Assembly (NCBI GenBank): GCA_025453315.1
Contig: JALOQQ010000054.1
Location: 1 to 6,867, forward strand
Direction of reading: 5' to 3'
Source of the DNA: Planctomycetota bacterium
GTDB taxonomy: Bacteria; Patescibacteriota; Patescibacteriia; Patescibacteriales; UBA12465
DNA: 6,867 nucleotides
A program made the position numbers and the translations under genes. The notes under the pieces were generated by a model. That model was not told the origin of the DNA. It saw only the letters and a list, made by a program, of their open reading frames with translations, and did not search any database. Shown here piece by piece: positions 1-6,867 of the stretch. Numbering within the stretch: position 1 is the stretch's first letter; each line of letters starts with the position of its first letter.

Positions 1-1084
1 TTTCATTAAAGCTCTCTAATTTTTTATCATCCGGGATTAAAGCTGAAATCTTTTCTTTGGCCAACTTAACCATTTCTTCTTTGGAAAAAGCAATGATACT
101 AACCTTACTGGTAGCTTTAACAGTGAATTTATCTTTTTTATCACCAACTTTAGCGGCAGTAGTTATTTTAGTAGCTGAATCATCAATTTTATTTACCACC
201 TCATCATAGCCATTATAAGAAGTGCCAATTTCTTCATTAACCTTATTTAATAACACTTCATTCATATCCTTTATAGCATTATCAATATCTTCTTGAGAAA
301 TTTGTTTATCTAATTTTTTATCATAAGTGAAAGCAACGCTGTTTTCGGCATAAATTTTATCTTGCAAACCAGCCCATAAACCAGGGATGGTAAATTTAGT
401 TGGGGCAATTGCCATGTCAGCACTAACTTTATCGGCGTATATTTCAGCCTCAATCGAGCCACCAGCCGGAACAGTAACTGATTGTTTTAAACGAAACAAC
501 TTACCGTCAGAGCTTAATAATCTAGTACTTTTAACTAAAGGCTGGTTGCTATTATAATTATTAATTAATTTTACTTTACCATTAACTTCTTCGCCAATAA
601 CTTGACCACCGGTAACTTCATAATCTTTTTCGGCATTAACGTCGATTATAGTCACAATTCCCTTCTCCTTTGTTCCCTGATTATCACTAACTTGGGCACC
701 ATCATTATAAACATCTACCAAAACATCATTCTTAATCTCTTCTTGAGCGGGCACAACTACGATAGTTAATTTAGCGAAAGTAAAATAAAAAATTACAGCT
801 AAAAGAGCTAAGGTTAAAAATATAAAAATAAAAGCATTGCGACGATACATTTTTACGGAATGATTAGGTGCTTTAACGGTTTTCTTTTCTGCCTCCAATT
901 CTTTAGCAAATTCTTTATCAACCACTTTTTCATTACCTTTCTTTTCTTGAGCAATTTCTTCAGACATGGCTTTGAAAAATTTTTTATTAGAGTCAATTTC
1001 TTCGTTGAGTTTTTTTTCTTTAACTGTTTTTTTTGTTTTGTTGCTAGCACTCTTTTTGGGTGCCGCTTTTTTTACGCTTGGCAT
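1..1084 (-). CDS. Single-pass membrane protein resembling CPR 'baseplate J-like' proteins; 3' end beyond the window
   Basis: An uninterrupted minus-strand frame runs from ATG (1082-1084) to the left edge, giving 361 codons with no stop; the C-terminus lies outside. Residues 1-78 are rich in Lys, Glu and Ser, probably cytoplasmic and disordered or coiled. Residues about 83-103 form one hydrophobic segment (NAFIFIFLTLALLAVIFYF) preceded by YRR, so the rest should lie outside the membrane. The exported part has beta-rich stretches, including LFRLKQSVTVPAGGSIEAE (about 196-214) and TKFTIPGLW (229-237), then a helical region from about 264. From memory, VPAGGS and K/TFTIPG elements are typical of proteins annotated as baseplate J-like in Patescibacteria, whose role is unknown. 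No phage genes are nearby, so the phage-derived name should not be taken as function. No Shine-Dalgarno precedes the ATG. The reading frame is certain; the family is moderately sure. Confidence 0.85.
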   Translation of the reverse strand, partial: MPSVKKAAPKKSASNKTKKTVKEKKLNEEIDSNKKFFKAMSEEIAQEKKGNEKVVDKEFAKELEAEKKTVKAPNHSVKMYRRNAFIFIFLTLALLAVIFYFTFAKLTIVVVPAQEEIKNDVLVDVYNDGAQVSDNQGTKEKGIVTIIDVNAEKDYEVTGGQVIGEEVNGKVKLINNYNSNQPLVKSTRLLSSDGKLFRLKQSVTVPAGGSIEAEIYADKVSADMAIAPTKFTIPGLWAGLQDKIYAENSVAFTYDKKLDKQISQEDIDNAIKDMNEVLLNKVNEEIGTSYNGYDEVVNKIDDSATKITTAAKVGDKKDKFTVKATSKVSIIAFSKEEMVKLAKEKISALIPDDKKLESFNE

Positions 1085-1093
1085 AGATGTTAG

Positions 1094-1117
1094 GCATTTG
1101 CTTTAAAATACAAATGC
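1094..1117. repeat. Perfect 7-base inverted repeat just upstream of a start codon
   Basis: GCATTTG (1094-1100) and CAAATGC (1111-1117) are exact reverse complements separated by a 10-base AT-rich loop. On the minus strand the structure ends nine bases before the ATG at 1082-1084, where a ribosome-binding site would normally lie. It could be an mRNA hairpin affecting initiation, or an operator for a dimeric regulator. The overlapping AAATGCATTT (1112-1121) is itself a palindrome. It is not a convincing terminator, because the stem has only three G-C pairs and no clean T-tract follows. Confidence 0.4.
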
Positions 1118-1180
1118 ATTTTAGAGAAGTATAAAAATAATAATTTTAAAAATAAAAAATAAAAACTCTAATTCTTGTTT

Positions 1181-1209
1181 ATTATAACATTTTTTTTAAT
1201 TCCCCACAA
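1181..1209 (-). promoter_or_regulatory. Candidate sigma-70-type extended -10 promoter for the membrane-protein gene
   Basis: On the minus strand, TGTTATAAT (1181-1189) is a perfect extended -10 element (TG, one base, TATAAT). Seventeen bases upstream lies TTGTGG (1204-1209), which matches the -35 consensus only in TTG. The -35 would overlap the last codons of dnaE and the -10 lies just after its stop codon. Initiation here would give a leader of roughly 90 bases containing the inverted repeat at 1094-1117. TATAAT-like strings are common in AT-rich DNA, so support is moderate. The rest of the 1085-1195 gap is AT-rich and shows no other gene or RNA. Confidence 0.4.
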
Positions 1210-4200
1210 CTTCAATCTTATCATCAAAGGAGTTAATTAAGCTCTCTTTGAGGGCCGAAGAATTTTCTACTTTAAATCCAGTCTTCACAATATTACTAGA
1301 ACCATTCTGAGTTATTTTAAAGTAGACTTCTTCTGTTCCAGGATATTGCAAAATAACACCGCGCAAAAGCTCGAGGTCGGAAGCTGAAAAGGCAACTTTT
1401 AAAATTAATTTTAAAGGGTTACCAGTAATAACTGCCGAAGAACTATTCTGATCAGAATTGCTTTGACTTGTTTGCTTGTCACTAGAAGCATCTCCTGCTT
1501 GTTTTTTGATACCAGCGCCGTTTTTTGTACTATTAAAACGAGGGCGCTCAACCATTTTTTTACGAAATTCAGCAATTTGAGTTTCCATACCATCAAGAGT
1601 AATTTCGGTTACTTTATCGACTAATAATTTTATTTCCTGATCCTTATTAGATAATTTTCCCCAACAGAGAACAACTTTACCTTCCTGCCAAATATTTTTA
1701 GTTTCTTCTAAAGTTCTTGGGAAAATCAATAATTCAATACTAGAAACAGCGTCTTCAATTTTAGCAAATAACATGTTTTGGTTATTGCGTGTAATTATTT
1801 TTTTCATTGTTGAAACAACACCAGCCACAGCCACACTACCCAAAAAAGCAGGACTCAACTGATTAAAGGGGGTAATAATACTAGCTAAGTTTTTTTTAAA
1901 ACTATTAAAAGGATGCTCGGAGACATATAGTCCTAACAGTTCTTTCTCCCAGGCTAAGCGTTGCTGACTATCGGTAGCAGTAGCGCTTTCCAATTTAAGT
2001 CGGTTAAGAGAGAGAGAAATGGGCGCATCAACAAAAAGACTAACCTGCTTACTATCCTTATTTTTAGCTAAATCTTTATTAAACTGTAATAAACGATCCA
2101 TATTAGCTAATAATTGTCCGCGCTCACCATAATGATCTAGAGCACCGCATTTAATCAAACTTTCTAAAGACTTTTTATTTAAATCTTTATCAGTAATTCG
2201 TTCTAAAAAATCAGATAAATCTAAATAAGGACCATTTTCTTTTCGTTCTTCAATAACCACATCAGCAATATGTTCACCAATGTTTTTAATTGCTTTAAGA
2301 CCAAAACGAATAATATGTTCTGACTGATTTAAATTATTTTCCTCCTTTTTTTTCTGGGCTTCCTTTATTTCATTTGCCTTCTCTAATTCCGATAAATTCT
2401 TATTATACTTAGTACCAGCCGTAACCACTGTAAAAGAACCAAAAGATTCATTAATGTCTGGGGCCATGATTTGAATGCCCATATTGCGACACTCTTCAAT
2501 TTCAATAGCCACACGATCCGTGTCACCTTGATCAGAAGTTAAAAGGGCGGCCATAAACTCAGTTGGCCAATGAGCTTTTAAATAGGCCGTTTGATAACCG
2601 ATTAAAGCATAACAGGCCGCATGACTACGATTAAAACCGTAGCCAGCAAAAGGTTCAATAAAAGAAAAAACCTTTTCTGCTAATTCTTTGGCCACACTAT
2701 TTTTTACACAACCATCAATAAATTTTTCTTTCTGCTTTGCTAATAATTCAGCAATCTTCTTACCCATGGCCTTACGCAAAACATCAGCTTCACCCATAGT
2801 AAAGCCAGCTAAATCACGAGCAATCTGCATGACTTGTTCTTGATAAATAGCCACGCCATAAGTTTTATCTAAAATCTTTTCAAGCTTAGGATGAAGATAG
2901 GCAATTTGTTTCTTTTTGTGCTTACCCGCGATATAATCAGGAATCCACTCCATCGGACCAGGACGATAAAGTGAAACCATGGCAATAATATCTTCAAATT
3001 CTGTTGGTTTTAATTCACGTAAATAACGTTTCATACCCGAAGACTCAAACTGAAAAACACCAGTAGTTTCACCACGCTGAAATAATTCGTAAGTTTCTTT
3101 ATTATCAATCGGAATAGTATCAATATCAATATCTAAACCTTGGGTATTTTTAATTATTTTTAGAGCCGATTCAATAATGGTTAAGTTTTTTAATCCCAAA
3201 AAATCCATCTTCAATAAGCCCAAGTCTTCAATTGGATGAAGTGAATATTGAGAAACAATGGTTTTATCAGAAGAAGAGGCGTATTGCACCGGTACATAAT
3301 CAGTTAAGGGATTTTTGGTAATTAAAACGCCGCAAGCATGTGTCGAAGAATGGCGAGCCACACCTTCTAAACGTTGAGCATAATCCAAAACTCTTTTAGC
3401 ATCAGGGTTATTATTATACATCTCCTTAATTTCTGGCACCGAACTAATAGCTTCTGGAATAGAATGATGCATGGGAATAGCCTTAGCAATCTGATCTCCC
3501 AAATCATAAGGATAATTTAAAACACGACCAACGTCACGCACAGCAACGCGTGCGGCCATAGTACCAAAAGTAATAATCTGAGCCACATGATCTTTGCCAT
3601 ATTTATCTTCAACATAACGAATAACTTCATCGCGTCTAATATCAGCAAAATCCATATCAATATCAGGCATCGAAATTCTTTCTGGATTTAAAAAACGCTC
3701 AAAAAGTAAATCATACTTTAAAGGATCTAAATTGGTAATACCGGTTAAATAACAAACTAAAGAACCAGCCGCGCTACCTCTACCTGGTCCGACAACAATC
3801 TTGTTATTTTTAGCCCAATTAACAAAATCAGCCACAATTAAAAAATAAGATGGCCAACCCATTTTAGCGACTACTTCTAATTCGTAATTCATGCGCTCAA
3901 GAACATTTGAAATAAAAATATTGTTCTCCTCTTTGGTCTTCTTATTTTCAATATTTTCAAATACAAATTCTTTGTCTTTTTTTACTAAACCATAACGTTT
4001 TTTCAAACCTTGTTCAGCTAATTCACGCAAATAAGACATACCATCATAACCTTCCGGCACTTCAAAATAAGGTAATTGAATATCGCCTAATTTAATTTCC
4101 ACGTTACAAGCTTCGGCAATTTTAAGAGTATTGGTTACCGCTTCAGGAGTTTCTTTAAAAGCTTCGATCATTTCATGTGCTGGACGCAAAGAAAGATTAG

Positions 4201-4921
4201 TACCAGCCATACTCATACGATCAGTATCATCTATTTTTTTCTTGTTTTGTAAACAAAGTAAAATGTCTTGTGCTTCATAATCCTCCTTGCGTAAATAATG
4301 AGTATCATTGGTAGCAACTAAGGGGATGTTTAATTTTTTAGAAAAAGCGATTAATTGTTGATTAACCGTTTCTTGTCCTTCTAGTTCTGGATGATCTTGA
4401 ATTTCGAGATAAAAATTATTTTGACCAAAAAGTTCATTGTATTCCAAAATTCTCTTTTCAGCTTTTTTTAAATCACCAGCCAAAATAGCCTGCGGTATTT
4501 CTCCTCCCATACAGGCGGTACAGGCAATAAGTCCTTCATGATGAGCTTGTAGTAATTCCCAATCAATTCTGGGTTTGTAATAAAAACCTTCTAAGTGCGC
4601 ATGCGCTACTAACTTAATTAAATTTTTATAACCTTCATCATTTTTGGCTAATAACAAAATATGAAAATTACGTGCATCTTCACGAGTATTTTTATCAAAA
4701 CGACTTTTAGGTGCTAAATAAGTTTCCACGCCAATAATCGGTTTAATGCCGGCCTTTTTACATTTCTCATAAAATTCAATAACACCATACATCGTACCGT
4801 GGTCAGTAATGGCTATTGCCTCCATTCCCTCTTCCTTAACCTTTTCTATTAATTCGTCAATTTTAGTTAAACCATCGAGAAGTGAATAGTGGGTATGATT
4901 GTGTAGATGAACAAAAGACAT
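1196..4921 (-). CDS. dnaE: DNA polymerase III alpha subunit (DnaE type)
   Basis: Complete 1241-residue replicative polymerase, somewhat longer than E. coli alpha (1160). It extends DNA in the replisome. The PHP domain (about 1-210) starts FVHLHNHTHYSLLDG and continues with ITDHG (38-42), GVE (64-66), QDH (175-177) and NDTHY (205-209). Its metal-ligand positions look kept (H5, H7, D40, H41, E66, D206, H208), so manganese-type 3'-5' proofreading is possible. The palm holds GPGRGSAAGS (378-387) and PDIDMDF (419-425). D420, D422 and D573 (KMDFLGLK) match E. coli D401, D403 and D555. The fingers region includes YRPGPME (652-658), YQEQVM (693-698) and YGFNRSHAACYALIGYQ (761-777). QVSLF (959-963) is a clear sliding-clamp-binding motif. 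An OB fold (about 1025-1105), a Ser/Gln/Asp-rich linker (about 1131-1163) and a small C-terminal domain follow. There are charged insertions at about 313-335 and 838-868. No intein is present. The start is fixed by the family N-terminus; no Shine-Dalgarno is visible. Confidence 0.98.
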   Translation of the reverse strand: MSFVHLHNHTHYSLLDGLTKIDELIEKVKEEGMEAIAITDHGTMYGVIEFYEKCKKAGIKPIIGVETYLAPKSRFDKNTREDARNFHILLLAKNDEGYKNLIKLVAHAHLEGFYYKPRIDWELLQAHHEGLIACTACMGGEIPQAILAGDLKKAEKRILEYNELFGQNNFYLEIQDHPELEGQETVNQQLIAFSKKLNIPLVATNDTHYLRKEDYEAQDILLCLQNKKKIDDTDRMSMAGTNLSLRPAHEMIEAFKETPEAVTNTLKIAEACNVEIKLGDIQLPYFEVPEGYDGMSYLRELAEQGLKKRYGLVKKDKEFVFENIENKKTKEENNIFISNVLERMNYELEVVAKMGWPSYFLIVADFVNWAKNNKIVVGPGRGSAAGSLVCYLTGITNLDPLKYDLLFERFLNPERISMPDIDMDFADIRRDEVIRYVEDKYGKDHVAQIITFGTMAARVAVRDVGRVLNYPYDLGDQIAKAIPMHHSIPEAISSVPEIKEMYNNNPDAKRVLDYAQRLEGVARHSSTHACGVLITKNPLTDYVPVQYASSSDKTIVSQYSLHPIEDLGLLKMDFLGLKNLTIIESALKIIKNTQGLDIDIDTIPIDNKETYELFQRGETTGVFQFESSGMKRYLRELKPTEFEDIIAMVSLYRPGPMEWIPDYIAGKHKKKQIAYLHPKLEKILDKTYGVAIYQEQVMQIARDLAGFTMGEADVLRKAMGKKIAELLAKQKEKFIDGCVKNSVAKELAEKVFSFIEPFAGYGFNRSHAACYALIGYQTAYLKAHWPTEFMAALLTSDQGDTDRVAIEIEECRNMGIQIMAPDINESFGSFTVVTAGTKYNKNLSELEKANEIKEAQKKKEENNLNQSEHIIRFGLKAIKNIGEHIADVVIEERKENGPYLDLSDFLERITDKDLNKKSLESLIKCGALDHYGERGQLLANMDRLLQFNKDLAKNKDSKQVSLFVDAPISLSLNRLKLESATATDSQQRLAWEKELLGLYVSEHPFNSFKKNLASIITPFNQLSPAFLGSVAVAGVVSTMKKIITRNNQNMLFAKIEDAVSSIELLIFPRTLEETKNIWQEGKVVLCWGKLSNKDQEIKLLVDKVTEITLDGMETQIAEFRKKMVERPRFNSTKNGAGIKKQAGDASSDKQTSQSNSDQNSSSAVITGNPLKLILKVAFSASDLELLRGVILQYPGTEEVYFKITQNGSSNIVKTGFKVENSSALKESLINSFDDKIEVVGN

Positions 4922-4964
4922 GAATATTTATACTAAATTTTTTTATATTAAAAAGATAAAATAA

Positions 4965-6240
4965 TTAGGAACAAGAACCACAATTAATAGATCTTTGTGC
5001 TCCACAATTATCAATACTGGAAATAGTTAAATTTTGACCGCAATATCCTAAACGAGTACAAAAAGCATTGTCAGTTTCTTTTAAACAACAAGAATTATTT
5101 GGCAAGCAAGCATAAGTAGTCGGACAAGAACAAGAAGCATAAATATAAGACCCGCCAGAAACTATTAACTTACTACCATTAGCCGTAGAAGTAATCCAAT
5201 AAAAATCTCCCCCCCAATTTAATGAATCTTGTCTTATCCAAGAACCAGGGCTGGAAGAGGTATAAACGTTATAATTATTCTGATCAATAGCCGCCACCTT
5301 AGTTCCGTCTGTTGAAGAAGTTATTGAACGCCAATACTTCTGAGTTAAAGTGTTGTCTGCTGCCCAAGTAACACCATAATCAGAAGAACTATAAATATAA
5401 CCATTTAAGGCCCCGGCTAATAATTTTTGTCCATCAGAAGAAAAAGCTAATGAATACCATCCCCTAGATCCAGCCGCGGTTTGAGCAGTCCAAGTAACGC
5501 CATAATCAGAAGAAGTATAGATATAATTATTATAAGCTATTGCGGCAATTCGTTGTCCATCCGAAGAAATAACCGCTCCATTCCACATTCTAGAACCAGC
5601 AGCACTTTGCTCTGTCCAAGTAACGCCGTAATCGGAAGAGGTATAAAGATAACCACTCCAAACTGATGCTACTAAATACTGACCATCAGATGATGAAGCA
5701 ATACGAGACCAACCCTTAGATCCGACTGCTATTTGAGCGGTCCAAGTAACGCCATAATCAGAAGAGGTATAAAGATAACCACCATTTACAATAGCAAATA
5801 ATCTTTGGCCGCTAGCAGAAGAAGCAATATCGGACCAATTAATAAGATTGCCAACATTTCTCTCGGTCCAAGTAACCCCATAATCGGAAGAAGTATAGAT
5901 ATTACTGTTAAAGGCAATGGCGGCTAATCTTTGACCATCACTGGAAATAGCGACTTTATTCCAACTTTTTCCACCATTAACACTGGCTTCAGCCCAAGTG
6001 GTGCCAAAATCAGAAGAAGTATGCAAAAATCCACTGTCTATATAAATAGAACTTGAAGCTGAAGTTGAACAAACCAACAATTTTTGACCATTACCAGAAA
6101 TAATAGAATCCTGAAAAAAATTAGAATTTGCTGAATGTGTTAATGACGAAATCTTTGTCCAAGTAGCACCAGAATCTGAAGAAATGTATGGAGATTCTGT
6201 ATAAACAATTGCAACCAATTTTACACCATCAGAAGAATAA
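4965..6240 (-). CDS. Asp-box (BNR) beta-propeller protein with Cys-rich tail; N-terminus lost at the junction
   Basis: The protein is built of about 42-residue blades, each ending with an Asp-box, mostly SSDYGVTW, and containing a SSDGQ(K/R)L strand. There are seven clear boxes plus one degenerate one (SSSPGSW), consistent with a seven- or eight-bladed propeller. Asp-box propellers occur in sialidases, sortilins, Ycf48-like assembly factors and many secreted or surface proteins. I see no catalytic residues that would support an enzyme call. The last 55 residues (4968-5132) carry ten cysteines, including CSC and CC, and end in a DNCG...CGSC pattern, suggesting a disulfide-bonded extracellular module. 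The only possible start in the AT-rich part is a TTG at 6216-6218, but this lies inside a blade: upstream codons still read YSSDGVKL. The gene is therefore truncated, and any signal peptide is missing. dnaE follows after 43 bases with no obvious terminator between. Function unknown; probably exported. Confidence 0.85.
5238..6182 (-). repeat. Intragenic tandem repeat array encoding Asp-box blades
   Basis: The SSDxGxTW-coding boxes lie at 5364-5387, 5490-5513, 5616-5639, 5742-5765, 5868-5891 and 5994-6017. These are six boxes with five intervals of exactly 126 bases (42 codons). An outlying box at 6159-6182 is 165 bases from its neighbour, and a degenerate seven-codon version lies at 5238-5258. 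Central units are nearly identical at DNA level around the box (CCAAGTAACGCCATAATCAG on the plus strand), while the rest of each blade has diverged. This suggests growth by tandem duplication, and such repeats can also mislead short-read assembly. Confidence 0.9.
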
Positions 6241-6867
6241 CTTACTGCGCTCTTCCTGTGGATTCAGGAAGAACCCGTCGGGCGTGTTGCGTTCCACGAT
6301 GCTGCCCGCGTCCATGAAGATCACCTCGTCGGCGGCGTTGCGCGCAAAGCCCATCTCGTGCGTCACCACCACCATCGTCATGCCGCTCTTCGCCAGTTCC
6401 TGCATCACGTCCAGCACTTCCTTGATCATCTCCGGATCGAGCGCGCTGGTCGGCTCGTCGAACAGCATGATCTTGGGATTCATCGCCAGCGCCCGCGCGA
6501 TGGCCACGCGCTGCTGCTGCCCGCCCGAGAGTTGCCCCGGATATTGATCGGCTTTTTCGGGAATGCCCACGCGCTCCAACTGCTCGCGCCCAATCTGCCG
6601 CGCTTCCTCCACGCTGCGCTTGCGCACCACCTTCTGCGCCAGCACGATGTTGTCCAGCGCCGTCACGTGCGGGAACAGGTTGAACTGCTGAAAGACCATG
6701 CCCACCTCGGTGCGCACGGCGTTGATGCTCTTGTGGCTGTGCGTCACCTTCATACCGTCCACCCACACCTCGCCGCTGGTGGGCGTTTCCAGATGGTTGA
6801 TGCAGCGCAGCACCGTGGACTTGCCCGAGCCGCTCGGCCCGATGACGACCAGCGTCTTGCTGTGCGC
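6229..6867 (-). CDS. glnQ: Polar amino acid ABC transporter ATP-binding subunit (GlnQ/HisP family), truncated at both ends
   Basis: This is the cytoplasmic ATPase of an amino acid importer; it hydrolyses ATP to drive uptake through a membrane permease fed by a binding protein. Numbering visible residues from the right edge, Walker [10 protein letters not shown] is at 10-18, the Q-loop in [10 protein letters not shown] (58-67), the LSGGQ signature at 113-117, Walker B IMLFDE at 133-138, SALD at 141-144 and the switch histidine in VTHE at 170. All catalytic elements are intact. FQQFNLFPH and [16 protein letters not shown] are typical of the polar-amino-acid family; the symbol is a family label, and the substrate cannot be told. 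The first 25-30 residues lie beyond the window. A GTG at 6811-6813 is not the start, because Walker A lies upstream of it in frame. The C-terminus is cut at the junction; the TGA at 6229-6231 belongs to the AT-rich piece. Its GC-rich codons suggest a different source organism, possibly proteobacterial. Confidence 0.93.
   Translation of the reverse strand, partial: AHSKTLVVIGPSGSGKSTVLRCINHLETPTSGEVWVDGMKVTHSHKSINAVRTEVGMVFQQFNLFPHVTALDNIVLAQKVVRKRSVEEARQIGREQLERVGIPEKADQYPGQLSGGQQQRVAIARALAMNPKIMLFDEPTSALDPEMIKEVLDVMQELAKSGMTMVVVTHEMGFARNAADEVIFMDAGSIVERNTPDGFFLNPQEERSKLFF
6235..6246. other. Chimeric junction between AT-rich and GC-rich DNA
   Basis: Composition changes from about one-third G+C to about 60% or more across a few bases. 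On the left, the propeller frame breaks off inside a blade. On the right, the ABC ATPase keeps family consensus through NPQEERSK (codons down to 6241), then reads LFF and stops using AT-rich bases, where relatives usually have a few more residues (of the type LFLSxIL). The exact breakpoint cannot be fixed because a few bases fit either side. No target-site duplication, terminal repeat or integration gene is visible. An assembly or cloning artefact is more likely than natural transfer. Confidence 0.75.

Noticed and set aside
853..1093. Short open frames on both strands over the N-terminal part of the membrane-protein gene (853-1050 minus, 860-1093 plus)
   Set aside because: They overlap an uninterrupted frame of at least 361 codons with sensible membrane-protein features. 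Their Lys/Leu- or Phe-rich translations are what poly-A/T-rich lysine codons give in other frames.
1085..1195. Rho-independent terminator after dnaE
   Set aside because: T-runs are plentiful, but no stable GC-containing stem directly precedes one on the minus strand. The only clear inverted repeat (1094-1117) abuts the next gene's start codon.
1411..1596. 61-codon minus-strand frame inside the 3' part of dnaE
   Set aside because: It lies wholly within the low-complexity linker region of dnaE in another frame, with no SD and no recognisable motif.
5481..5666. 61-codon plus-strand frame within the propeller gene
   Set aside because: It is antisense to the repeat array, and its internal repetition mirrors the 126-base DNA repeats rather than a separate gene.
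5238..6182. CRISPR array, considered because of the regular repeats
   Set aside because: The period of 126 bases is in frame, the units are diverged coding repeats with an Asp-box, and there are no short identical repeats with unique spacers.
6216..6218. TTG as the true start of the propeller protein
   Set aside because: Upstream in-frame codons continue the conserved blade sequence (YSSDGVKL) and there is no signal peptide after the TTG, so the gene is truncated rather than starting here.
6188..6766. Plus-strand frame 6188-6547 and minus-strand frame 6242-6766 in and across the GC-rich part
   Set aside because: The first crosses the chimeric junction and is antisense. The second is a shifted frame with a low-complexity Arg/Gly/Ala translation, while the overlapping frame holds every ABC ATPase motif.
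6811..6813. GTG as the start of the ABC ATPase
   Set aside because: The frame stays open to the window edge and the upstream codons encode the required Walker A motif GPSGSGKST.
6235..6867. Genomic island or horizontal acquisition of an amino acid transporter
   Set aside because: Both genes at the junction are broken and no integration signature is seen, so a chimeric contig explains the data more simply. It remains possible if reads span the junction.

Overview
The window joins two unrelated pieces of DNA. Bases 1 to about 6240 are AT-rich (21 of 60 bases are G or C in 6121-6180, hand count). Bases from about 6241 to 6867 are GC-rich (35/60 in 6541-6600 and 40/60 in 6601-6660). The switch happens within about ten bases and cuts a gene on each side. 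No integrase, transposase, terminal repeat or tRNA lies at the junction. An assembly or library chimera is the simplest reading, so the two parts should be interpreted separately.

The AT-rich part looks like a Candidate Phyla Radiation (Patescibacteria) type genome. The reasons are low GC, no Shine-Dalgarno sequence before either visible start codon, and a membrane-anchored protein resembling the 'baseplate J-like' proteins common in those genomes. A secreted-type Asp-box propeller ends in a Cys-rich tail, which also fits. This assignment is an inference from family resemblance, not a phylogeny. UGA is not read as an amino acid in the genes seen, and glycine uses normal GGN codons.

All genes lie on the minus strand, so transcription runs from right to left. 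In that order they are: (i) a polar-amino-acid-type ABC transporter ATPase, truncated at both ends, in the GC-rich part (6229-6867); (ii) an Asp-box (BNR) beta-propeller protein lacking its N-terminus (4965 to about 6240), with six boxes at an exact 126-base period and a 55-residue tail with ten cysteines; (iii) a complete DNA polymerase III alpha subunit, dnaE (1196-4921), 43 bases downstream of the propeller gene; (iv) after a 111-base AT-rich gap with a candidate extended -10 promoter and a perfect inverted repeat, the first 361 codons of a single-pass membrane protein (1-1084) that runs off the left edge.

These genes do not form an obvious functional system. dnaE is a housekeeping replication gene, and its two neighbours are probably envelope or surface proteins. 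I find no CRISPR array, RNA gene, defence cassette or mobile element. The most important observation is the junction near 6240. After that come the highly regular propeller repeats with their Cys-rich tail, and the uncharacterised membrane protein at the left edge.
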